Positions 1 to 8,312 of a stretch of 64,000 bases of DNA are shown one piece after another; the first letter of the stretch is position 1; every line of letters starts with the position of its first letter. Source of the DNA: Planctomycetota bacterium (GTDB lineage Bacteria > Planctomycetota > Brocadiia > JAADGH01); contig JAADGH010000011.1 of the NCBI GenBank assembly GCA_013152475.1, positions 1 through 64,000 on the forward strand, written 5' to 3'. The notes beneath the pieces were generated by a model. That model saw only the letters and a program-made list of their open reading frames with translations, had not been told where the DNA came from and searched no databases. Made by a program: the position numbers and the translations under genes.

Positions 1-2539
1 CCAGGTCGCGCAGATAAACGTATTGTCCGTCGCTCGTGAGGATATCCTCGAGCGCGCCCGGCATATAGCAGGGCCCGTACTGCTCGGGCTGCTTGCCGGT
101 TTTCGGATCGGGGCTGTAGATGGGTGTTGTCGACAGGATCTTGCCCGTCTCCGGCTGAACGCGGAGCACGTCGATTCCGGCATCCAGGTACGACGACCGG
201 CCCGCGGCGATGTACGCCACGCCGTCCTGAAGCAGAACGCTTCCGGAGACCGGCGACACTGATTCGAGCTGGCCCCAGGCCGGGACGCGGCGGTCCTCGC
301 GCGCCGCCCGCAGGCGCCAGGCCAATGCGCCGTCCGACGCACGCAGGGTGTAGACGTAGCCGTCGCGGCACCCGAAAATCGCCTGTCCCTGGTACAGGGT
401 CGGCGGCGAGTCGACGCGCGCGCCAGCGGTGTATTGCCAGGCCGGTTTGCCGGAGGCCTCGTCGAGTGCGCAGAGCCGGTGATCGTCCACCGAGGCCACG
501 AAGACCTTTCCGCCGGCAACGGTGACGCTGCTGAGCTTTCCACCAACGTCGGCCTGCCACACCTGCTTCAGTTTGACCGGGACCACCACCTTCGTGTGAC
601 CGGTGCGCGCCGTGTCATGGCGGTAGGTCGGCCAGGCCTGATTGTGGACTGCGGATTGCGGATTGTGGATTTGCCCGTACGCGGGACCGCGCTGGAGCTT
701 TTCTGACCTCTGATCTTTGCCCTCTGACTTCTGGCCGCGCGGCGCGAGGGCGTAGAACCCGGCGAGCTTGGCGGCGATGTAGCACCCGCAGGCATGGGAC
801 GGGGCGTAGAGGAGGCCGTTGGCCGGCATGGTGCCATACCGGCAGACGCCGCGGACCCAACTGTTCCAGAAGACCTCGCCGGTCTTGAGGTCGATGAACT
901 CTGCGCCGCGTCTGCCGCCGATAATGTATCGGTCGGTGGCCTTGTTCGCCCAGCAGCGATGGTGATGGCCCGGGTTTTTGGGATCGATCTCCTTGAGCAC
1001 CTTGCCCGTGGCCAGGTCGCGCTGGGTCACAAAGTAGGGCCCCCATACCGGTCCCGTGTATTTTCTTCCCGTGTCGAAAGGCTTGAACCCGCCCAGCCAG
1101 AGCGAACCGTTGATGACGAAGGCGTCCCGAATCTGACAAAGCAACGGCTCCTGGGTCCACAAGACCTTTCCATCTTTCGCCGACAGAGCGGTGATGGCCT
1201 TGCGGTTGGTGCAGACGACACCGCTCTCGCACGCGACCCGCATCCGGCCCGCAGCCGCCGACCAGACTTCATTTCCCGTCTTCAGGTCGAGGCAGACCAC
1301 GTTCCTCCCCTTCTGATAGAACACGCGATCGCCGACGGCGCACAGGGTCAGGGGCCTCATGCCGGCGATGTCCAGGCCCTCTTTCTTCCAGAGCACCCGG
1401 CCCGTGTCGGCCTCGAGGGCAAGGATCTTTCGCGCGGCCTTTGCCTCGGTCTTCCGAAACTCCTTGAGCAGCGGCAGCGCGGTCTCCCTCGAGTCCAGGG
1501 GCGACTCCTTTTGCTCTTGCAGTTTCAGCCACTTCTTCAGTTCGGCGACTCGTTCGCTGGTGACGCTTCGGACCGACAGGATAAGAATCCCCTTGTGCCA
1601 CAGGATTTCCTCCGTCCCCTTCGTCCCGTCGTAGACCTTGATCGTCTTTCCGGTGGCCGCATCCAGCGCGCACAGGGGCGCGTGATAACCGAGGGTGGCA
1701 TAAACGCGGTCGCCCACCGCCACCACCTTGCGCTGAAGCTGAAGGGGGCCGCTGGTCCAGCCGCAGATATGGGGGAACCAGGTCTCGATGGGGCGCTTCC
1801 AGAGCACCACGCCGTTGTAGGCGTCTCGAGCGATCAGGCGCCACTTGGAGGGCACTCGCATGAATGCGCTGTTGGTCTCGTCCACGACGTAGAAGATCCG
1901 CCCGCCGGTCGAGACCACCGCAAAGATACTGGGGGTGTACTCATGGCTCCGCGCGTATCGCGGCAGTCCGATCCATTGCACGCGCCGCGGCGGGGCAACC
2001 TCCAGGTCGTGGGATACGGGGTTGCCGGTTGCATCATGGAGATAGTGGGTCCACTCGTCGGTGTCCTTGGGGTGGGGTTTGACAATTTTTCGATTTTCGA
2101 TTTCCGATTGTCGATTGACAAAGAGCGCTACACCGTTGGGGGCGAGGACGCGCAGCATCTCCTCTTCGGGCACATCACACCTGCCGCTCACCACCAGCAG
2201 ATTGACCAGGTTGTCCGCGTAGGGCAGATGGTTGCCGTGGAGCTGATCGACGGATACCTTACCGTAAAGGCCGAGGGACTCGATGTGCTCTCGCGCCTTC
2301 TCGACATTCGCCGCGTCGGCGTCCAGGCCGTGAACGATGCTGTACTCGCTGGGCCGAAGGGCCGCTGTCAGTTTCCCGTCGCCACAGCCAAGGTGGACGA
2401 TGAACCCGCCCTTGACGCCGGCGGCATCGAGAATCTTTGCGGCGCCCGTGTCCGCCGCCCGCGAGGATGGACCGATTCCGAGGATCAATCCCAGGGCCGC
2501 CAGGCACGCAATTGCTACTGCCGTCTGTCTAATCTTCAT
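1..2539 (-). CDS. Secreted methyltransferase-like/PQQ beta-propeller protein (3' end off window)
   Basis: An open frame runs from an ATG at 2539 (ribosome site AAGGGAG) through position 1 without a stop, so at least 846 residues are visible and the C-terminus is missing. It starts with a signal peptide (MKIRQTAVAIACLAALGLIL). Residues about 35-140 form a class I SAM-methyltransferase-like Rossmann fold (motif I VHLGCGDGKLT, then GLDADAANV). Two blocks of PQQ-type propeller repeats follow (LDAATGKT, LEADTGRVLWKK, LDLKTGNEVW), each opening with a DEWTHYLHD- or WPTYRHD-like segment. It lies 12 bp downstream of its close paralogue at 2552-5848, so the two probably share an operon. Linkers near residues 140-151 and 602-633 are built from micro-repeats. 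Export is predicted by the signal peptide; substrate and function are unknown, and enzymatic methyl transfer outside the cytoplasm is doubtful. Confidence 0.85.
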   Translation of the reverse strand, partial: MKIRQTAVAIACLAALGLILGIGPSSRAADTGAAKILDAAGVKGGFIVHLGCGDGKLTAALRPSEYSIVHGLDADAANVEKAREHIESLGLYGKVSVDQLHGNHLPYADNLVNLLVVSGRCDVPEEEMLRVLAPNGVALFVNRQSEIENRKIVKPHPKDTDEWTHYLHDATGNPVSHDLEVAPPRRVQWIGLPRYARSHEYTPSIFAVVSTGGRIFYVVDETNSAFMRVPSKWRLIARDAYNGVVLWKRPIETWFPHICGWTSGPLQLQRKVVAVGDRVYATLGYHAPLCALDAATGKTIKVYDGTKGTEEILWHKGILILSVRSVTSERVAELKKWLKLQEQKESPLDSRETALPLLKEFRKTEAKAARKILALEADTGRVLWKKEGLDIAGMRPLTLCAVGDRVFYQKGRNVVCLDLKTGNEVWSAAAGRMRVACESGVVCTNRKAITALSAKDGKVLWTQEPLLCQIRDAFVINGSLWLGGFKPFDTGRKYTGPVWGPYFVTQRDLATGKVLKEIDPKNPGHHHRCWANKATDRYIIGGRRGAEFIDLKTGEVFWNSWVRGVCRYGTMPANGLLYAPSHACGCYIAAKLAGFYALAPRGQKSEGKDQRSEKLQRGPAYGQIHNPQSAVHNQAWPTYRHDTARTGHTKVVVPVKLKQVWQADVGGKLSSVTVAGGKVFVASVDDHRLCALDEASGKPAWQYTAGARVDSPPTLYQGQAIFGCRDGYVYTLRASDGALAWRLRAAREDRRVPAWGQLESVSPVSGSVLLQDGVAYIAAGRSSYLDAGIDVLRVQPETGKILSTTPIYSPDPKTGKQPEQYGPCYMPGALEDILTSDGQYVYLRDL
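640..734. repeat. Two text-like micro-repeat tracts inside the gene (linker)
   Basis: Positions 640-673 are imperfect tandem copies of GATTGCG/TGGATTG, read on the coding strand as IHNPQSAIHNPQ-like peptide. Positions 702-734 are copies of TCTGACCTCTGA/TTCTGG, read as QKSEGKDQRSEK. Both stay in frame and fall between the two propeller blocks. The paralogue has matching tracts at 3921-4027. Confidence 0.8.
2086..2118. repeat. TTTTCGATT-type micro-repeat tract inside the gene
   Basis: About four imperfect copies of a TTTTCGATT / TTCCGATTG unit, encoding NRQSEIENRK-like peptide on the minus strand. It lies between the methyltransferase-like domain and the first propeller, the same place as in the paralogue (5368-5399). 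Confidence 0.75.
2304..2425. repeat. 122-nt block nearly identical to 5586-5707
   Basis: Over 122 nt this block matches 5586-5707 with only three differences (2330, 2404, 2405). An uninterrupted identical run covers 2331-2403, including silent codon positions. It encodes the methyltransferase motif I region. The rest of the two genes is far more diverged, which suggests local gene conversion. Confidence 0.8.
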
Positions 2540-2551
2540 CTCGTCACTCCC

Positions 2552-5500
2552 TTATCGCTGCTTGCTCCCAAGACACATTACTTTCCCATCGACCGTGGAC
2601 AGATAAAGCCGTCCGCCGCCGGCGATCATGCCGTCGAAGACGGGCATCGAGTCGAGCTTTTGCTCCGCGAGTTTCTTTCCATCCGTCTTGCATATCGCCC
2701 ACAGGAACACGCCCTTCCGTCCCTCGAAGGCGGCCACGGCATCGGCCACGACGGGCGGCAGCTCCGCATCGTCCGTTCGGAGGCTTCCCAGAGCCGCATA
2801 GGTCTTCTTTTCGTTGAACCGGGGTGTTCCCGCCACAAAGATCCTGTCCTTGGCCAGGACCATCGCTCGGACATTGAGGGGCATGTTGCTTTGCCAGTCA
2901 TAGGCGAATTTCATCCTCGACCATCTGGCGCGCCGGCGTTTCAGCCTCTCGGCCCTGGTCTTGGGTTTTCCCTTCTTGTTCGGCGGCGGCGGAAGGCGTT
3001 CGGGTACCTTCGCGGAGGCGTAGAGGCCCGGGCGATATGTGGCATCGCGATAGAAATACGCCCGCGTATCGTCGAAGGTGATGATCCGGCCCGCCGGATC
3101 GAGCGTCCTGGCGTACTGCCAACCGATGCAGCCGGAGTACATGTGCGGGCCGAAGAGCCAGTAGGTCCGCTCCCAGGACGCATCGTCCAAGAGGCCCATG
3201 GAGCAGAAGAGGTGCGGGTTGCCGAGGCCGACGATGTCGAGGTCGCGCGTGAGCGCCACGCTGCGCAGATACAGGAAGTCCTGGTCGGCTGAGAAGACCC
3301 CCGGCAGCAGGCCCGGCATGTCCTGCTCGGGCTGCATCTCGCCCCGGAGGGGCGCGAAGAGCTCCACCCGCCGCCCGGTCTTCGGATCGCGGCTATAGTG
3401 GCATTTGGTCAACAGGGGCTTGCCCGTGGCGAGATCGAGCTTGGCAAGGAACACACCGCCATCGAGGTAGGAGCTCCGGCCTGCTGCCACATACACCGCA
3501 CCGTTCTCCACCAGCGTGCTGCCGTGAACGGGCCAGACGGACTCGACTTGGTCGTACGCAACGATCCGACGGTCGTCCGGCGCAGCGCGGAAGCGCCAGA
3601 TGAGTGCGCCGTCGGAGGCGCGAAGGGCATAGACGTACCCATCGCGCGAACCGAAGACGGCTATTCCCCCGGCAATGGTCGGCGGGGAGTCCACCCGGCC
3701 GCCGGCGGTAAAGCGCCACACGTCCTTGCCTGACTCCATGTCGAGGCAGACCACTTCGTGGGCCTCCGAGCGGCAGACGAACACCTTCCCCTCCGCGCTG
3801 ACGAGGGTGGTGAGTTTGCCGCCGACACTCGTTTCCCATACCGGTTCCGGATTCGTGGGGACCTCCGAGGGGCTGAATCCGCTGCGGGTGTTGTCGTGGC
3901 GAAAGGTGGGCCAGTCATCCGATTGCGGATTGCGGATTGTGGATTGCGTATTTTGAGTCTGGCCATAGGCCGGTCCAGGGTGCAGCCTAATGTCTGGCCT
4001 TTGATCTCTAACCTCTGGACTCTGTCCTTTTGAGGCAAGGGCGTGGAAACCGCAGAGCCTGCTTTGGATGTAGCAGGCACACGGGTCCGGCGGCAGGTAG
4101 AGCAGACCGTTGCACGGTAGAACGCCATAACGGCATATCCCGCGAATCCACTGATGTGGCGTGATTTCGCCGGTCTTGAGGTCGATGAACTCCACCCCCG
4201 TCCGTCCGGCCAGGATGTAGCGCGTTGTCGCCTTCTCCCGATAGCAGCGGTGGTGGTGCCATGTCGCCCACCCCTCTGTTGACTCGAACTTCTTGCGGAC
4301 CTCGCCGGTGTGAAGATCATATCCCGTTCGGAAGTCGGCCGACTTCCGCGACGGCCGCTCTCCGACCCAGACGGCGCCCTTGATGACAAACACGTCCACA
4401 GGCTCGCGGACGCCCTCGGCGCAGGGGACACTCCAGAGCTTCTCGCCCGATGCCCCCGAGAGGGCGACCAGCTCCGCATTGACCACCTTCGTCTTCGGTA
4501 CGTCCGGCGCAGACGCCAGCCGGTCGGCGCACAGCACGACGTCATCGTAGATCACCAGCGTGGGTGTGGACCAGGCGGATCGGGCGTATTGGGTGGACCG
4601 GGGGTAGCGCCAGCGCACCGCGCCGGTGGCGGCATCGAGGCAGACGATTTCATTCGCATTTGCGAAGACAAGTTTCCCACCCTGAACCGCGAGGGTAAGA
4701 TTGAAAAAGGCGTCCATGTCCTCGTCTTCTTTTGTCCAGAGCACCTTGCCCGTGTTCGCCTGAAGGGCCATCAGCCGTTTTCGTTCGGGCTTTTCGCGCC
4801 TGTCGGCCAACGTGCGGCGGTCGATCTCCTTCGGATCGGTGAGGCCGATGACGCAGTAGAGGACGTCCCCGCAGCAAACAACCTCCTCCGCCCTCTCTGT
4901 CTCCTCATAGGTATGGAGCGTTTTGCCCGTCGCGGCATCCAGGGCGCTGACCGGAGCGAAGATGTCGAGCGTCGTGTAGACACGATCACCGACAGCCACC
5001 AGCCGCCGGTGCAGGTCTGGCGGAAAGGGTATCCGCCCGTGCTGGCTGAAGGGCTGCCAGGAGGGGATCGGCCGCTTCCAGAGCAAGACGCCGTTGAAGG
5101 CGTCCCGTGCGCAGAGCGACCACTTGGCCGGGAGGAAGTTGTGCAGGGGCCTGTAGCCCTCGTCGGCGACGTAAAACAGCCTGCCGCCGGCCGAGACCAT
5201 GGCGGTTACCGACGTAAGGAACTGGTGGCTCCGGGCATACTTCGGCGCGCCGACCCATTGCACGTGGTACGGGGAATCGACGACGCTGTCCTGGGCGACG
5301 GCATTGTTCGAGGAATCGTGGAGGTAATGGGTCCATTCGTCGATGTCCGCAGGACGAGGTTTGACCAACTTTCGATTTCCAATTTCCGATTTTCGATTGA
5401 GGAAAAGGGCCACTCCGTCGGGTGCGAGAACGCGCAGCATCTCGCCCTTCGGCACGTTGCACTTGCCGCTCACCACCAGCAGATTGATCAGATTGTCCGC

Positions 5501-5848
5501 GTAGGGCAGATGGTTTCCACGGAGTTGATCGATGGACACCTTGCCGTAAAGGCCGAGGGACTGGATGTGTTTTCGCGCCTTCTTCACATTCGCCGCGTCG
5601 GCGTCCAGGCCCTGAACGATGCTGTACTCGCTGGGCCGAAGGGCCGCTGTCAGTTTCCCGTCGCCACAGCCAAGGTGGACGATGAGTCCGCCCTTGACGC
5701 CGGCGGCGTCCAGGACCCGCCGGGCCTCATCCTGGGCCACAGCCTGCGGCAGCCCCGACGCAAGCGCCAGAAGACACACCGCGAGAACTCCGAGTATGTG
5801 GAGGGACTCCTTGCACTTCGGATTCGGACACTCGACTTTGATGGGCAT
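2552..5848 (-). CDS. Secreted methyltransferase-like/PQQ beta-propeller protein
   Basis: 1098 residues, start ATG 5848 behind GGAGGAGATAG. The first 18 residues (MPIKVECPNPKCKES) carry a CPNPKC pair resembling a zinc-ribbon start and precede a hydrophobic export segment (LGVLAVCLLALASG). Residues about 45-150 are a class I methyltransferase-like fold (VHLGCGDGKLT, LDADAANV). PQQ-type propeller I spans roughly 180-600 and propeller II 665-1098, with repeats such as LDAATGAVRWRY and LDMESGKDVWRF. Micro-repeat linkers lie near residues 150-160 and 607-642. It is first in a probable operon with the paralogue at 1-2539. BamB-like propellers are scaffolds or quinoprotein-like folds; no PQQ-dehydrogenase catalytic residues can be claimed. 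Whether the N-terminal domain binds SAM is unknown. Confidence 0.88.
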   Translation of the reverse strand: MPIKVECPNPKCKESLHILGVLAVCLLALASGLPQAVAQDEARRVLDAAGVKGGLIVHLGCGDGKLTAALRPSEYSIVQGLDADAANVKKARKHIQSLGLYGKVSIDQLRGNHLPYADNLINLLVVSGKCNVPKGEMLRVLAPDGVALFLNRKSEIGNRKLVKPRPADIDEWTHYLHDSSNNAVAQDSVVDSPYHVQWVGAPKYARSHQFLTSVTAMVSAGGRLFYVADEGYRPLHNFLPAKWSLCARDAFNGVLLWKRPIPSWQPFSQHGRIPFPPDLHRRLVAVGDRVYTTLDIFAPVSALDAATGKTLHTYEETERAEEVVCCGDVLYCVIGLTDPKEIDRRTLADRREKPERKRLMALQANTGKVLWTKEDEDMDAFFNLTLAVQGGKLVFANANEIVCLDAATGAVRWRYPRSTQYARSAWSTPTLVIYDDVVLCADRLASAPDVPKTKVVNAELVALSGASGEKLWSVPCAEGVREPVDVFVIKGAVWVGERPSRKSADFRTGYDLHTGEVRKKFESTEGWATWHHHRCYREKATTRYILAGRTGVEFIDLKTGEITPHQWIRGICRYGVLPCNGLLYLPPDPCACYIQSRLCGFHALASKGQSPEVRDQRPDIRLHPGPAYGQTQNTQSTIRNPQSDDWPTFRHDNTRSGFSPSEVPTNPEPVWETSVGGKLTTLVSAEGKVFVCRSEAHEVVCLDMESGKDVWRFTAGGRVDSPPTIAGGIAVFGSRDGYVYALRASDGALIWRFRAAPDDRRIVAYDQVESVWPVHGSTLVENGAVYVAAGRSSYLDGGVFLAKLDLATGKPLLTKCHYSRDPKTGRRVELFAPLRGEMQPEQDMPGLLPGVFSADQDFLYLRSVALTRDLDIVGLGNPHLFCSMGLLDDASWERTYWLFGPHMYSGCIGWQYARTLDPAGRIITFDDTRAYFYRDATYRPGLYASAKVPERLPPPPNKKGKPKTRAERLKRRRARWSRMKFAYDWQSNMPLNVRAMVLAKDRIFVAGTPRFNEKKTYAALGSLRTDDAELPPVVADAVAAFEGRKGVFLWAICKTDGKKLAEQKLDSMPVFDGMIAGGGRLYLSTVDGKVMCLGSKQR
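3921..4027. repeat. Two micro-repeat tracts between propeller domains
   Basis: 3921-3955 holds tandem GATTGCGGATTG units, read on the coding strand as TQSTIRNPQS-like peptide. 3991-4027 holds tandem TGTCTGGCCTTTGATCTC-like units, read as SPEVRDQRPDIR. The tracts match in kind, order and domain position those at 640-734 in the neighbouring paralogue. Confidence 0.8.
5368..5399. repeat. TTTTCGATT-type micro-repeat tract inside the gene
   Basis: Tandem CTTTCGATTTCC/AATTTCCGATT/TTCGATTG units encoding NRKSEIGNRKL on the minus strand, placed directly between the methyltransferase-like domain and propeller I. Confidence 0.75.
5586..5707. repeat. 122-nt block nearly identical to 2304-2425
   Basis: Partner of the block at 2304-2425 (119 of 122 positions identical, same orientation, offset 3282). 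It covers the region encoding methyltransferase motif I. Confidence 0.8.
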
Positions 5849-5917
5849 CTATCTCCTCCGCTGGGAAACTGTCCCCTGTTCGTAAAGCTGCGCGGGTGCT
5901 TCGGTGGGCGCAACTCC

Positions 5918-5945
5918 ACAATACCACAAAATCATGGCAAGTCAA
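5918..5945 (-). promoter_or_regulatory. Probable sigma-70-type promoter for 5848-1 operon
   Basis: On the minus strand TTGACT (5945-5940), a 16-bp spacer and TATTGT (5923-5918), 70 bp before the ATG at 5848. The leader between them contains GGGGACAGTTTCCC, a possible relic of the GGGGACAG palindrome family seen at 9858-9903. Confidence 0.5.
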
Positions 5946-6071
5946 GATTCAAGGCGGCGGCATCCTGAACAGCGACGACGCAATCTCCTCCCTCCAACCG
6001 GCATCGTTTGATGAGATTGCCTGCCTGTGCGGCCACAAGCCTGCGCCTGCGAATTTTCGGTTAGACTCTGA

Positions 6072-8312
6072 TTACGGCCTCGGCAGCGCCACGGCGGCGA
6101 GCTGCTCCTCGCCGCCCACGATGATTCCGTCACTGAACGCAGCGGCGCGACGAGGGTGCATCCGCAAATCAACCCGTCGCCGTGTCTTGCCATCGCCCGT
6201 GGCCACGGTCATGATCCCGTCTCGGTCGAAGTAGGCCAACCGCCACGGTCCATGCTCCAGCGCCACGACCTCGACAATATCCGAGCCCGCGCGGTCCTGC
6301 CATTTCACCTTGCCGTCGCAGCCGAGGACGTAGAGGTACCCCGTCTGCGATGCCACGACAACCTCCTGCTTGCCATCGCCGTCGAGGTCAACGGCACGGA
6401 CGCGGTTCACGCCGTAACCGAAGTTGTCGAAACGCCAGATGCGCTCGGCGCGCTTCCGTTCGCCCGGCTTGGGCAAGCGCCAGCACGCGAGGTCGCCCGT
6501 GGATGAGCCATTGACCACTTCCAATCGCCCGTCGCCGTCGAGGTCGGCGATGGCCGCCTGCACGTCGCCGATGCTGGTGTAGTAGGCACCGACGCGCTTT
6601 CCGTCGTGCCGGAGCACGTACACGGCGCCATAGCGGTTCGTCAGGAAAAGCTCCAGCTTGCCATCGCCGTCGATATCATGCGTGTAGAAGTCGAGGCTGC
6701 CGTGGAGGGCGGTCTTCCGGGCGCAGACGAGCTGCTTCCAATCGGCATTGAACATCCGCACCTCGAAACTTTTGGTGCTGAGGATGATCTCGTTGCGACC
6801 ATCTTTGTCGAGATCGCTCACGAGCGCTGTCAGGCAGGCCCATGGTCGGTCGCCGAAGTGGCTGCTCCACACGGGGCCGCGGATCTGGTGCTTGGAGATG
6901 AGCTTCCCCCTCGCGTCGAACATGCGGGCATACGTGTCGTCGCAGGTCGCCACGACTTCGGGTCCCTTCTCCGGCTTCAGCTCGCCAGCCGCCACGTCGT
7001 TGCATGCACCTGTCATGTCGAACGACCAGAGGCGATCTCCCTTGTTGGACAATGCCAGTGCGCTTCGCCCGGCGGCTGCGAGGACATCATTCTTTCCGTT
7101 CCCATCGAGGTCCACGAGACGAATGCGCCGGACGGGGCCGCCGGTGGGCAATTCGGCTGTCCAGAGCCGTTTCGCCTTGGGATACATTTTCTTCCTTCGC
7201 GCATCCTTCTCTTGTGTGGTCTTCAGCCCGGCGAGCCACTGGCGGATCGCGTCGGCGGTCAAGCCATTGGCCTCGACTTTCACGTCGCCAATCGCTTTGC
7301 CGGTGCGCAGGTCAAATTCGACATCGCAAACTCCGTCTGCACTCCTAAGTGAACCTCCGGCGATCTCGATGCTGCTCCCTTTGGCCCATGACAGTGTGGA
7401 CGGCGATACATAGATCATCTCTGCGTCGAGCGTGAGCCCGGGCGCCTTCGCTCCCCGAACGGCCAGCAGTGCAGGCTCTTTTCCATCCACCAACACCGCA
7501 CCCGGTGCGATGCGGCGGATGCGCCAGCCGGCTGGCGCGAGGGTGTCATCGGTGTAGAGCAGGTTCGCCACATCGGCCGACTCACCTACGGCCAACCGTC
7601 CGCTCCGGCGCTGCCATAGTTTGCGCACGGGAACTCGCATCCCCGGCAGGACGGCGGTGGTCATCCGGGCCGATACCGCGTCAGGCCACTTGATATAGAA
7701 CCGATCCGCCTTCACACCCTTCAGGTCCTCCGGCTTCGGCTTTTGGACCGATTCAGCCTCCAGCACAAGTGCGGGCTGGCCGTCGGGTTTGACGAACGTG
7801 ATCTTGTCGAGCCGCAAAGGCGGGTTCTCGCGCATGGACAGGCTCACGAGATGCGGTCCCTCGCCGGCAAGTTTGATGATCGGTATCTTGCCCGAGTGAT
7901 CGAACTTCGTGTTCGACGGCCCGTAACGCATCTGCGGCACGTGGCACGCCACCGGCTCACCGCCCCCGGACGCTGCAAAGAATGAGTCTGAACCGCTGTC
8001 CTGGCCGTAGGCGCGAAGGCAAAAACCATACTCACCGGCCGGCAGATCGACGACGAAGCTGAGGACGGACGATTTTTCGTTGAAGAGCACAGCCTTTCCG
8101 CCCGATGCGTCCGCGTCATCGATGGTCGCCACATGCTGTGTTCGTCCGAAGGCCGGTCGGCGGAGCACCTCGAATATGGCCTCGTCGCCCTGTGTCAACA
8201 AGCGCTCGTCGCCGCGGTTTTCCACCTTCCACACCACGTCCAGGTCGTAATCGCCTGCCCCCTTCGCGGTGGCCCGATCCATGACCACGCCCCTTGCGCC
8301 AGAAGATGTCAC
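6072..8312 (-). CDS. C-terminal half of frameshifted heparinase-like protein: FG-GAP repeat region
   Basis: This frame continues the gene at 8116-10584 after a one-base shift at 8290-8293. The nominal GTG at 8312 lies in the overlap and is unlikely to be a real start. After the junction the protein reads GVVMDRATAKGAGDYDLDVVWKV, completing the heparinase-type beta-sandwich. A carbohydrate-binding-like region follows (LVLEAESVQKP). The last 350 residues are FG-GAP/VCBS repeats with calcium-site motifs: VDLDGNGKND, SDLDKDGRNE, HDIDGDGKLE, ADLDGDGRLE and VDLDGDGKQE. Such repeats form beta-propellers in secreted adhesion or sugar-binding proteins. Function is inferred from fold only. Confidence 0.8.
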   Translation of the reverse strand: MTSSGARGVVMDRATAKGAGDYDLDVVWKVENRGDERLLTQGDEAIFEVLRRPAFGRTQHVATIDDADASGGKAVLFNEKSSVLSFVVDLPAGEYGFCLRAYGQDSGSDSFFAASGGGEPVACHVPQMRYGPSNTKFDHSGKIPIIKLAGEGPHLVSLSMRENPPLRLDKITFVKPDGQPALVLEAESVQKPKPEDLKGVKADRFYIKWPDAVSARMTTAVLPGMRVPVRKLWQRRSGRLAVGESADVANLLYTDDTLAPAGWRIRRIAPGAVLVDGKEPALLAVRGAKAPGLTLDAEMIYVSPSTLSWAKGSSIEIAGGSLRSADGVCDVEFDLRTGKAIGDVKVEANGLTADAIRQWLAGLKTTQEKDARRKKMYPKAKRLWTAELPTGGPVRRIRLVDLDGNGKNDVLAAAGRSALALSNKGDRLWSFDMTGACNDVAAGELKPEKGPEVVATCDDTYARMFDARGKLISKHQIRGPVWSSHFGDRPWACLTALVSDLDKDGRNEIILSTKSFEVRMFNADWKQLVCARKTALHGSLDFYTHDIDGDGKLELFLTNRYGAVYVLRHDGKRVGAYYTSIGDVQAAIADLDGDGRLEVVNGSSTGDLACWRLPKPGERKRAERIWRFDNFGYGVNRVRAVDLDGDGKQEVVVASQTGYLYVLGCDGKVKWQDRAGSDIVEVVALEHGPWRLAYFDRDGIMTVATGDGKTRRRVDLRMHPRRAAAFSDGIIVGGEEQLAAVALPRP

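Noticed and set aside
794-3292. Long open frame on the plus strand (832 codons) opposite the PQQ-propeller genes
   Set aside because: It is antisense to the methyltransferase/propeller coding frames, spans the boundary between two real minus-strand genes and has no recognisable domain; GC-rich DNA keeps such frames open.
640-5399. CRISPR array
   Set aside because: The tandem tracts are imperfect units of about 10-12 nt in coding sequence without spacers, and no cas gene occurs in the window.
4310-5968. Plus-strand open frame of 552 codons
   Set aside because: Antisense to the 2552-5848 gene, which has a signal peptide, domains and a ribosome site; no motif is visible in the antisense product.
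8270-8312. Programmed ribosomal frameshifting in the heparinase-like gene
   Set aside because: No slippery heptamer with a downstream pseudoknot or internal Shine-Dalgarno is evident; a simple extra G explains the break.
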